Positions 20,717-27,605 of a stretch of DNA of 64,000 nt are shown here, one piece after another. The DNA lies in contig NZ_CP045178.1 of assembly GCF_009296025.1 (NCBI RefSeq), positions 6,448,001 through 6,512,000 of the forward strand. Direction: 5' to 3'. The notes beneath the pieces were generated by a model. It saw only the letters and a list, made by a program, of their open reading frames with translations, was not told the origin of the DNA and made no database searches. The stretch comes from Streptomyces tsukubensis. Its GTDB lineage: Bacteria > Actinomycetota > Actinomycetes > Streptomycetales > Streptomycetaceae. Both the position numbers and the translations under genes were made by a program. The stretch's first letter is position 1. Each line of letters starts with the position of its first letter.

Positions 20717-21382
20717 GTGAAAGGTGTGTTGACTGCCTTGCGGAACCCCAGAGAAATGGCGGACTTGCCGTATGCGGCCTATCTTCAGGCGCATGCGGGG
20801 GAGTTGGCCGACAAAGGCGACTACGATACCCTTCTCTTCGAGGGGCTGGATTTCTCGACCGCAGCCAATGGGGCTCGTTTCATTGAGTGTGCATTCACGG
20901 GTGTAGCCTTTGGCGGTATTCGCTTTCGAGAATGCCTGTTCAATGATGTGTGGGTGCAGAATTCCCGCTGGATGGGCACCGACCTGGTGGACAGTAAGTG
21001 GCTTGACGCTGAAGTGGTGGCGAACGTCTTCGCAGGGGTGGAGCTATTCGGATCGGAACTGCGGCGCGTGGCGTTCCACCAGTGCAAGTTTGACTCGATC
21101 AATGGGCGCGGATCGAATATGGAAGATGTTCAGTTTGTTGATTGTCTACTGAAGGACGTCGACTTGTCAGGGGCGACGCTGAGTAATGTGGCCTTCACCG
21201 GTTCGAGGCTGAACGGAGTGCGGTTGGCCAAGGCTCAGATGGATCGGGTGGATCTGAGCGGAGCCACCGCCCTGGAGTTGACGGACGGTCATGGCGATCT
21301 GAAGGGAGCCACGATCAGCTGGAGTCAACTGGTCGATATCGCCCCCATGTTCGCCAACGCCCTCGGTGTCGCGGTGAAATGA
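20717..21382 (+). CDS. Pentapeptide-repeat protein
   Basis: From about residue 40 to 200 the sequence falls into five-residue steps with a central Phe, Leu, Trp or Val (for example ARFIE-CAFTG-VAFGG-IRFRE-CLFND, later VDLSG-ATLSN-VAFTG), the signature of the right-handed quadrilateral beta-helix. About 221 residues, close to the Qnr/MfpA size class. Start uncertain: GTG 20717 as given, GTG 20726 or ATG 20756 are also possible. Codon use is less G+C-biased than in the flanking core genes. It lies just downstream of the TetR gene. Some pentapeptide proteins mimic DNA and protect gyrase from inhibitors, including producer self-resistance proteins, but many have other or unknown roles. Confidence 0.85.
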   Translation: MKGVLTALRNPREMADLPYAAYLQAHAGELADKGDYDTLLFEGLDFSTAANGARFIECAFTGVAFGGIRFRECLFNDVWVQNSRWMGTDLVDSKWLDAEVVANVFAGVELFGSELRRVAFHQCKFDSINGRGSNMEDVQFVDCLLKDVDLSGATLSNVAFTGSRLNGVRLAKAQMDRVDLSGATALELTDGHGDLKGATISWSQLVDIAPMFANALGVAVK

Positions 21383-21469
21383 CCAGGGCTTGGGGTGCAT
21401 CCTGCTCGGAGAGCCTGGGGAGTACCGAACGCCGCTTCTTCCTCGACTTCCTCGACGGAGATCCATCGG

Positions 21470-21760
21470 GAACGCCGGAGGACCTGGGTGCGCGGACCCG
21501 GGGGCGTGCGTGCGTGTCCGGCGTCAGAGTCCGCGTGCTCGACGGCCACCGCTCCTTCGCGCTCCCCAAGGGAGGCGGGAAGGGAGGCGGGACGCGGGAA
21601 GCCGGCCCGTCGATCGTCTCTGTCGCCCGCCGGCCGGGTACGCCGGCCCTGGCTTTACTCTGCGTACGTACACGCACCTCACGCCCCACACCGGCATACG
21701 AGGTCGGGCCACCATGGATGCTTGGTTCAGCGGGGAGGCGAACTCCCACAAACCCCCTTA
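21470..21760 (+). pseudogene. Degenerate tyrosine integrase fragment
   Basis: No intact gene occupies 21383-21824. One frame encodes VRVLDGHRSFALPKGG then GKGGGTREAGPS (about 21525-21615), like the segment before the catalytic domain of Streptomyces phage/ICE integrases (usually ...FAPPKGGKTRDVPLP...). A second frame encodes AGPGFTLRTYTHLTPHT (about 21646-21696), like the integrase C-terminus with the nucleophile Tyr (usually GFTLRTYTHLMPSS), followed by a residual MDAWFSGE. The central HxxR region is missing and the two parts are in different frames, so this is a deleted, frameshifted relic. Assignment rests on motif recognition only. Confidence 0.5.
21568..21597 (+). repeat. 12-bp tandem repeat, G-run cluster
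   Basis: AAGGGAGGCGGG occurs twice in tandem (21568-21579, 21580-21591) followed by GACGCGGG, giving five GGG runs within 30 bp on the plus strand. It lies within the integrase relic and may be a byproduct of its decay. Confidence 0.6.
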
Positions 21761-21824
21761 CGGTCGTGCGGGGCGCGTGAAAGGCGGGAAACATGCAGGT
21801 CATGATGGGTATGGAGCGGAACTC

Positions 21825-22019
21825 ATGCGGTTGACGGTCTTCTGGGAGCGCATGACGGAGCACTTCGGCTCCGGGTACGCGGACTCGTTCTCACGCGATC
21901 ATGTGATGGCGGAACTCGGTGGCCGGACCGTCCAGGAGGCACTGGACGCCGGTTGGGAGGCGAAGGACGTGTGGCGCGCCGTCTGTACCGCCATGGACGT
22001 GCCGCAGCGGCTGCGCTGA
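21825..22019 (+). CDS. DUF3046 small protein
   Basis: A 64-residue protein starting at ATG 21825 with GGAG eight bases upstream. The sequence (MRLTVFWERMTEHFGSGYAD... to ...AMDVPQRLR) matches the actinobacterial DUF3046 family, small helical proteins usually encoded just before recA. Function unknown. It is the first core gene after the integrase relic, so it marks the right edge of the accessory block. The reading frame is open upstream as far as 21390, but the ribosome site and family length favour the short form. Confidence 0.85.
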   Translation: MRLTVFWERMTEHFGSGYADSFSRDHVMAELGGRTVQEALDAGWEAKDVWRAVCTAMDVPQRLR

Positions 22020-22122
22020 TCGCCGCGTGTCCCGGCCCGTGGTGCTGGCGCGCCGTGCGGCGGGGATCACGAGACACGCGTACCCCCTGACGTGCTAAGG
22101 CCGGTGTTCGAAAGCCCGTCAC

Positions 22123-23715
22123 GTGGGTGAGACTGACTCCGTGGCACCCAAAGACGAGATCGCTCAGGACGCAACCCCCTCCGGCACGAATCCGCCGACG
22201 CCGCATCCCCCGGAGGGGGCGGCGCGTAACGCCTTCATGCCACGCTGGCTGCCCCGAGCGATGGTGCTCGCCCTCCTGCTCGTGGCCTGTTTTCAGCTCG
22301 GCAGCTGGGCTTTCCACCAGCTCACCGGTCTGCTGATCAATGTATTGATCGCCTTCTTCCTCGCGCTCGCGGTGGAGCCGGCTGTGAGCTGGATGTCCGC
22401 GCACGGTATGCGCCGAGGCATGGCGACAGGGGTGGTCTTTCTCGCCGTCGTCGTGGTTTCCGCGGGCTTCGTGACCCTTCTGGGGTCGATGCTCGCGGGG
22501 CAGATCCAGAACATGGTCGAGGACTTCCCGAAGTACCTGGACTCGGTGATCAACTGGGTCAATACGACTTTCCACACCGAGCTCTCACGGCTTGAGATCC
22601 AGGACAGTCTCGTCCACTCGGACTGGCTCCAGAGGTATGTGCAGAACAGTGCGACCGGCGTTCTGGACATCTCGGCACAGGTGCTCGGCGGCCTCTTCCA
22701 ACTGCTGACCCTGTTGCTGTTCTCCTTCTACTTCGCCGCCGACGGCCCCAGGCTGCGCCGCGCCCTCTGCTCCGTGCTGCCCCCCGCCAAGCAGGCCGAG
22801 GTACTGCGGGCGTGGGAGATCGCTGTGGACAAGACGGGCGGCTACCTCTACTCGCGTGGATTGATGGCGCTCATCTCAGGCGTCGCGCACTACATCCTGC
22901 TCCAGGCGCTCGGAGTGCCGTACGCCCCCGCCCTCGCGGTGTGGGTGGGTCTCGTCTCACAGTTCATCCCCACCATCGGTACGTATCTGGCGGGCGCTCT
23001 GCCGATGCTTATCGCCTTCACCGTCGACCCTTGGTACGCGGTCTGGGTTCTGGTCTTCGTCGTGGTCTACCAGCAGTTCGAGAACTACCTGCTCCAGCCG
23101 AAACTCACGGCACGGACCGTCGACATCCACCCCGCCGTCGCCTTCGGCTCGGTGATCGCGGGGACGGCGCTGCTGGGCGCCGTCGGGGCGCTGATCGCGA
23201 TCCCCGCCGTCGCCACTCTCCAGGCGTTCCTGGCGGCCTATGTGAAGCGGTACGACGTGACGGACGATCCGCGCGTCATGGGGCGCCGACGGCGCGGCAG
23301 CGGGCCCCTGCTGGCCCGTGTACGCGGCGCGCTGCGCGGCCCCAATGAGCCGGGTACGCGTCTTGGGGGAACACAGTCCGAGGAGACGGAGCCGCGCGAG
23401 GGCGATCAGGGGCCTCCCGAGGCGGGTCCGGCGGCTCCCGGGGGCGGAGCCCGGTCGTCCGAGACAGAGCCACATGGTGGAGCGTCGGCGTCATCACAGG
23501 AGCAGGGGACTTCCGCGCCCCCGGGATCCCCGAGCGTCGCGCCCCCGGGATCCGCCGGCGCCGCCACCCCAGGGTCCGCCGACGCCGCGGATCGTGGTCC
23601 CGACAGTGTTGGGGAGACGCCCTCCCGAGGTCCCGAGGCGCCGGACGGCACCGGTGACGAGACACCACCGGAAGACGGTCCTTCGCGCCCAGGGACGGAT
23701 CGAGACGGGGATTGA
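22123..23715 (+). CDS. AI-2E family (UPF0118) membrane protein
   Basis: About 530 residues from GTG 22123 (GTG 22141 also possible). After a Pro-rich N-terminus come several membrane segments (about residues 45-60, 65-85, 105-130, 195-215, 245-275, 280-350), with conserved family phrases such as SQFIPTIGTYLAGALPMLIAF and VYQQFENYLLQPKL. The family includes the E. coli TqsA-type autoinducer-2 exporter and Na+/H+ antiporters; the substrate here cannot be told. The last ~140 residues are a Pro/Ser/Glu/Gly-rich, likely disordered cytoplasmic tail. Located between DUF3046 and recA, as in other streptomycetes. Confidence 0.85.
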   Translation: MGETDSVAPKDEIAQDATPSGTNPPTPHPPEGAARNAFMPRWLPRAMVLALLLVACFQLGSWAFHQLTGLLINVLIAFFLALAVEPAVSWMSAHGMRRGMATGVVFLAVVVVSAGFVTLLGSMLAGQIQNMVEDFPKYLDSVINWVNTTFHTELSRLEIQDSLVHSDWLQRYVQNSATGVLDISAQVLGGLFQLLTLLLFSFYFAADGPRLRRALCSVLPPAKQAEVLRAWEIAVDKTGGYLYSRGLMALISGVAHYILLQALGVPYAPALAVWVGLVSQFIPTIGTYLAGALPMLIAFTVDPWYAVWVLVFVVVYQQFENYLLQPKLTARTVDIHPAVAFGSVIAGTALLGAVGALIAIPAVATLQAFLAAYVKRYDVTDDPRVMGRRRRGSGPLLARVRGALRGPNEPGTRLGGTQSEETEPREGDQGPPEAGPAAPGGGARSSETEPHGGASASSQEQGTSAPPGSPSVAPPGSAGAATPGSADAADRGPDSVGETPSRGPEAPDGTGDETPPEDGPSRPGTDRDGD

Positions 23716-23859
23716 CGGTCCTGTCACCCACAACGTCCCAGGGACGCGGTCACAGCCGCATGCGGTAACCGGCCGAACGTGACTGTCCCTCGGCGCTGAA
23801 CTTCCGTCGACCCTCGGATGGCACACGCTCAGCGGCCTGGCACGGACCGGCGTGTGCGC

Positions 23860-23889
23860 TTGACAGGAAAATCGAACATCTATTCTTAT
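23860..23889 (+). promoter_or_regulatory. recA upstream promoter with LexA (SOS) box
   Basis: TTGACA at 23860-23865 is followed by CGAACATCTATTCT (23873-23886), a variant of the actinobacterial LexA box CGAAC-N4-GTTCG with the left half intact and the right half imperfect. The box lies in the spacer and -10 region, so LexA binding would block polymerase. It sits within the 378-bp gap 23716-24093. Confidence 0.7.
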
Positions 23890-24027
23890 GAGGGTGCGGC
23901 GCAGTGATCCTCCCTTCTCGGAGAGGGTCCGCCGGTCCGGACTCCGCGGATTCCGCGGGGTTCTCGTGGTGTGGCCCAGGCGTCACCGAAGAGAGTTATC
24001 CACAGGCAGGGAGGGCGTCGGGGCGGA

Positions 24028-24050
24028 TTGTCAGTGGCAGGCGTTAGCGT
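24028..24050 (+). promoter_or_regulatory. RecA-NDp / PafBC-type DNA-damage promoter of recA
   Basis: TTGTCAGTGGC (24028-24038), six bases, then TAGCGT (24045-24050). This matches the LexA-independent DNA-damage promoter described for mycobacterial and streptomycete recA (TTGTCAGTGGC-N6-TAGggT), activated by PafBC. The implied start would be about 35-40 bases before the recA ATG at 24094. Confidence 0.75.
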
Positions 24051-24093
24051 CATGGACGTGAAGCGATCGTCTCAAGCAAATCGGGTGGAACCC

Positions 24094-25242
24094 ATGGCAG
24101 GAACCGACCGCGAGAAGGCTCTGGAAGCCGCGCTCGCACAGATTGAACGGCAGTTCGGCAAGGGCGCAGTGATGCGCATGGGCGAGCGGCCGAATGAGCC
24201 CATCGAGGTCATCCAGACCGGGTCGACAGCACTGGACGTCGCGCTCGGCGTCGGCGGTCTGCCGCGCGGCCGCGTGGTCGAGGTGTACGGACCGGAGTCC
24301 TCCGGCAAGACGACCTTGACGCTGCATGCCGTGGCCAATGCCCAGAAGGCGGGCGGCGCGGTGGCCTTCGTCGACGCCGAGCACGCCCTCGACCCCGAGT
24401 ACGCGAAGAAGCTCGGTGTCGACATCGACAACCTGATCCTTTCTCAGCCCGACAACGGTGAGCAGGCCCTGGAGATCGTGGACATGCTGGTCCGCTCCGG
24501 TGCGCTCGATCTGATCGTCATCGACTCCGTGGCCGCGCTGGTGCCGCGTGCGGAGATCGAGGGCGAGATGGGTGACTCGCACGTCGGCCTTCAGGCGCGT
24601 CTGATGAGCCAGGCACTCCGAAAGATCACCAGCGCGCTCAACCAGTCCAAGACCACGGCGATCTTCATCAACCAGCTTCGCGAGAAGATCGGTGTGATGT
24701 TCGGCTCCCCGGAGACCACGACCGGTGGCCGGGCGCTGAAGTTCTACGCGTCGGTGCGTCTGGACATCCGCCGTATCGAGACGCTGAAGGACGGCACGGA
24801 CGCGGTGGGTAACCGCACCCGCGTCAAGGTCGTCAAGAACAAGGTCGCGCCGCCCTTCAAGCAGGCCGAGTTCGACATCCTCTACGGCCATGGCATCAGC
24901 CGCGAGGGCGGTCTGATCGACATGGGTGTGGAGAACGGCTTTGTTCGCAAGGCAGGCGCTTGGTACACGTACGAAGGCGACCAGCTCGGCCAGGGCAAGG
25001 AGAACGCGCGTAATTTCCTGAAGGACAACCCCGACCTGGCCGACGAGATCGAAAAGAAGATCAAGGAGAAGTTGGGCGTCGGTGTTCCTCCGGCGACCCC
25101 GACGGCCGAGCCGGGCGCCGACGCGGCGCCCGGGACCGCTCCGTCGACCCCGGCAGGCGCCGACGAGGCGGCCAAGACGGTGCCGGCCCCAGCGGCGGCG
25201 AAGGCCTCCAAGGGGGCCAAGGCCACAGCGGCCAAGAGCTGA
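24094..25242 (+). CDS. recA: RecA recombinase
   Basis: Start at ATG 24094 ([24 protein letters not shown]...), with GGTGGAA upstream; 382 residues. A longer in-frame start at 23971 would place the promoter inside the gene. The protein has Walker [10 protein letters not shown] (about residues 69-77), Walker [11 protein letters not shown], the L2-region [14 protein letters not shown] and the C-terminal domain, then a ~45-residue Ala/Pro/Lys-rich tail typical of Streptomyces RecA. It coats ssDNA, drives strand exchange and stimulates LexA self-cleavage. recX follows after 3 bases, so the two are translated from one transcript. Regulated by an SOS box and a RecA-NDp-type promoter. Confidence 0.98.
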   Translation: MAGTDREKALEAALAQIERQFGKGAVMRMGERPNEPIEVIQTGSTALDVALGVGGLPRGRVVEVYGPESSGKTTLTLHAVANAQKAGGAVAFVDAEHALDPEYAKKLGVDIDNLILSQPDNGEQALEIVDMLVRSGALDLIVIDSVAALVPRAEIEGEMGDSHVGLQARLMSQALRKITSALNQSKTTAIFINQLREKIGVMFGSPETTTGGRALKFYASVRLDIRRIETLKDGTDAVGNRTRVKVVKNKVAPPFKQAEFDILYGHGISREGGLIDMGVENGFVRKAGAWYTYEGDQLGQGKENARNFLKDNPDLADEIEKKIKEKLGVGVPPATPTAEPGADAAPGTAPSTPAGADEAAKTVPAPAAAKASKGAKATAAKS

Positions 25243-25245
25243 CCC

Positions 25246-26028
25246 GTGACCCGGCGAACCGACTGGTCGGACATGGAACCCGGTGGTCCCGCCGCCTCCC
25301 CGGCGGGACATCCGGAGAACGCCGAAGCCTCACGGGTCGCGGGGGCGTGGGGGGACGGCTCGGCCACTCAGGATGGCCGTGGCCACCCGGAGGCTCACCC
25401 ATGGGACGGCGACCCGCCGGGGGGCCGCGCCGCCCGGCGTGGCGGACGCGGGAGCCGGCGGAGCGCGGGTAGCTCGCAGGAGGGCCCCCCTTCGCCTTGG
25501 CGCACCGAGGGCGACGAAGGGCGGAAGGCGAAACCGACGGATCCGGTCGAGCAGGCGCGGTCGATCTGTCTGCGTCTGCTCACCGGCACCCCGCGCACCA
25601 GGAAGCAGCTGGCGGACGCCCTGCGGAAACGAGAGATCCCCGACGACGCGGCGGAAGAGGTGTTGTCCCGGTTCGAAGAGGTCGGGCTGATCAACGACGG
25701 CGCGTTCGCGGATGCCTGGGTGGAGTCACGGCACCACGGCCGCGGGCTGGCCCGCCGCGCTCTGGCCAGGGAGCTGCGTACCAAGGGGGTGGAGTCCACC
25801 CTGATCGACGAAGCGGTGGGGCAGTTGGACTCCGAGCAGGAGGAGGCGACCGCCCGGGAGCTGGTCGACCGCAAGCTCCGCTCCACCAGGGGCCTGGACC
25901 GTGACAAACGCCTGCGCCGGCTCGCGGGCATGCTCGCACGCAAGGGGTATCCAGAAGGGATGTCCCTCCGGGTGGTGCGCCAGGCCCTGGACGCGGAAGG
26001 GGAGGACACCGAGGATCTGGATTTCTGA
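25246..26028 (+). CDS. recX: RecX regulatory protein with long N-terminal extension
   Basis: GTG start 3 bases after the recA stop; 260 residues. Residues about 100-255 are the RecX domain of helical repeats (DPVEQARSICLRLLTGTPRT, ...EVGLINDGAFADAWVESR..., ...KGYPEGMSLRVVRQAL). RecX binds RecA filaments and modulates recombinase activity. The first ~95 residues are Gly/Pro/Arg/Ser-rich and look disordered; most RecX proteins are about 150-200 residues, so the extension is unusual outside actinomycetes. Downstream is a strong hairpin terminator. Confidence 0.93.
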   Translation: MTRRTDWSDMEPGGPAASPAGHPENAEASRVAGAWGDGSATQDGRGHPEAHPWDGDPPGGRAARRGGRGSRRSAGSSQEGPPSPWRTEGDEGRKAKPTDPVEQARSICLRLLTGTPRTRKQLADALRKREIPDDAAEEVLSRFEEVGLINDGAFADAWVESRHHGRGLARRALARELRTKGVESTLIDEAVGQLDSEQEEATARELVDRKLRSTRGLDRDKRLRRLAGMLARKGYPEGMSLRVVRQALDAEGEDTEDLDF

Positions 26029-26196
26029 CCACCCGCACCGCACTGCCCGCCTCGCACTGCCCGCACCGCGCCACTCGCACCGACCACCCGCGCCGCGCGA
26101 GTGGTCTTCGGATCGTTCTCCCGAGGAAGCGCGTCGGCTCCGGCCGGCGCGCGACACCGTGCCCTCCGTACAGCCGTGGCGCGCCCGGAGCGGCGA

Positions 26197-26233
26197 GCCG
26201 ACTGCCCCGCGAGGTCGGCGCGGGGCAGTCGGC
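26197..26233. terminator. Bidirectional terminator recX / rhodanese
   Basis: A perfect 14-bp stem, GCCGACTGCCCCGC (26197-26210) and its complement (26220-26233), with a 9-base loop, between two convergent genes. Confidence 0.8.
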
Positions 26234-26239
26234 CACCGT

Positions 26240-26641
26240 TCAGGGTCTGTGTACGGGCAGCCCCGCCGTGCGCCACGCCTGGAAGCCGCCGATCAGATCC
26301 GTCGCACGGTGCAGCCCCAACCGCCTGAGCGAATCGGCCGCGAGGGTCGACGCGTATCCCTCGTTGCAGATGACCACGGCCCGCAGATCGTGACCGGTCG
26401 CCTCGGCCGCGCGATGGCTTCCCCAGGGGTCGAGACGCCACTCCAGTTCGTTGCGCTCGACGACCAGCGCTCCCGGAATCAGTCCGTCCCGCTCGCGGAG
26501 GGCGGCATAGCGGATGTCGACGAGCAGCGCCGCGTCGCTCTTCGCCGCCTCGTAGGCCTCATCGGCGGTGACCCGGTCGAGGCCGGAGCGCACCCGCTCC
26601 AGCAGTTCGTCGATGCTTATGGGAGGCGGGGAAGTGGTCAC
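26240..26641 (-). CDS. Rhodanese-like sulfurtransferase
   Basis: 133 residues, one rhodanese domain. It has the opening ISIDELLERV, the Asp-Ile-Arg segment LLVDIRYAALRERDGLIPGA, and the active loop VVICNEGYAS with the catalytic Cys (about residue 92), followed by LGLHRATDLIGGFQAWRTAGLPV. Single-domain rhodaneses carry a persulfide on that Cys and pass sulfane sulfur to acceptors. Its start overlaps the end of the cysteine dioxygenase gene by four bases (ATGA), so the two are translationally coupled and probably act together in cysteine sulfur breakdown. Confidence 0.92.
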   Translation of the reverse strand: MTTSPPPISIDELLERVRSGLDRVTADEAYEAAKSDAALLVDIRYAALRERDGLIPGALVVERNELEWRLDPWGSHRAAEATGHDLRAVVICNEGYASTLAADSLRRLGLHRATDLIGGFQAWRTAGLPVHRP

Positions 26642-27192
26642 TGCCAGTCCTCGGGACGCTCGACCTGCTCCAGACGCAGCAGCGCGCCCGTACGGCTGTA
26701 GCGGCGCATGAGCGGGAGCGGCGGATAGTAGGCGTGGACGGAGACGGCGTGTTCCCCGGCGGACTCGTTGAGTACCTGGTGCACATGGTGCGCGCCGAAG
26801 GCCCGTCCGTCACCGGACTCCAACTGACGCCTCCGGTCCACGTCCTCGGCGAGCTCCAGGGTCTTCCACCCCTCGGTGGGCAGCCGGGCCGCGAGTGAGT
26901 CCTCGCGCAGCCGGCCGGCCGCCGTGGCGAACGCGCCCTGCGAACCACCGTGGTCGTGCCAGCCGGTGCCCGTACCGGGCGGCCAGCCGATCAGCCATGC
27001 CTCGCTGCCGCCGGGGCCCTCCAACCTCACCCACGTGCGGCCCTCGGGATCAAGGGGGAGGGAGTCGACCAGAGTGGTGTCCGCGGCGATGCGCCGGACG
27101 AAGTCGAGGAGTTCGGTCGCGGTCGGGGCTGCCGCGTCGGTGGTTCGGTGGGCGGCGGGTGCGGGTGCGGGTGCGGGTGCGGAGCGAGGCAT
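26638..27192 (-). CDS. Cysteine dioxygenase family protein
   Basis: Start at ATG 27192 with AGGA about nine bases upstream; 184 residues. A longer frame reaching 27396 has no ribosome site. The cupin core has the metal-ligand pair in GWHDHGGSQGAF (HxH, about residues 84-86) and a later His in AHHVHQVLNES, the three-His iron site of cysteine dioxygenases. The reaction is O2-dependent oxidation of L-cysteine to cysteine sulfinate; other thiol dioxygenases share this fold, so the substrate is an inference. An Ala/Pro repeat (APAPAPAPA) sits at the N-terminus. It is preceded by a Cys-containing leader peptide and coupled to rhodanese. Confidence 0.88.
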   Translation of the reverse strand: MPRSAPAPAPAPAAHRTTDAAAPTATELLDFVRRIAADTTLVDSLPLDPEGRTWVRLEGPGGSEAWLIGWPPGTGTGWHDHGGSQGAFATAAGRLREDSLAARLPTEGWKTLELAEDVDRRRQLESGDGRAFGAHHVHQVLNESAGEHAVSVHAYYPPLPLMRRYSRTGALLRLEQVERPEDWQ

Positions 27193-27260
27193 GGCGGACC
27201 GTCCTGAGATCGCAAAGGGGACGCGCGGACGCACGAAGACGTCGCGAGTGAAGGTGAGGG

Positions 27261-27295
27261 GGCACGCGCGGCCGAGAAGCGGCGAGCGACGTGCC
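27261..27295 (-). promoter_or_regulatory. Candidate hairpin between leader peptide and cysteine dioxygenase
   Basis: GGCACG (27261-27266) pairs with CGTGCC (27290-27295), with further GC-rich partial pairing inside. It lies in the 130-bp stretch between the leader stop and the dioxygenase start, where an attenuator would be expected. Weak on its own. Confidence 0.3.
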
Positions 27296-27322
27296 AGGCG
27301 CCGCGGAGGCGCGGAGGCGAAG

Positions 27323-27409
27323 TCAGCAGAACGGGCGACACACGCCGCCTGCATAGCGGAGAAGATCCATATGGACCCTCCGCCACAGGCGTACATCGGT
27401 GTCGGTCAT
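27323..27409 (-). CDS. Putative Cys-containing leader (attenuation) peptide
   Basis: A 28-codon ORF starting at ATG 27409. It begins MTDTDVRLWRRVHMDLLRYA and ends GGVCRPFC, with the second Cys as the last residue before TGA. The pattern R-L-x-x-R-x-H-x-D-L-x-R plus a C-terminal Cys motif is the one I recall for the small 'putative leader peptide' family of streptomycetes, found before sulfur-assimilation and cysteine genes. Here it sits 130 bp before the cysteine dioxygenase gene on the same strand. Two Cys codons at the end suggest that ribosome progress reports cysteinyl-tRNA level. No strong ribosome site is visible, so it may be translated from a very short leader. Confidence 0.7.
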   Translation of the reverse strand: MTDTDVRLWRRVHMDLLRYAGGVCRPFC

Positions 27410-27605
27410 ATTTCGGAGTAGACCACGGTGGTCCTTGCCGGTCAACTCACGTTCGTAGTGTGGTCGGTGAGGCGCGCGTACGCACGCCGGTTCGCGCTGG
27501 GGAGCCGCCTCCAGGCGCGGGCGGGCAGCGTGCGGCTCCCCGGGCAGGACCTTCGAGAGGGGTTCGGAGGCGGCCCGGCAGTCGCGCGGTCCGCGCCGAC
27601 CGGGG

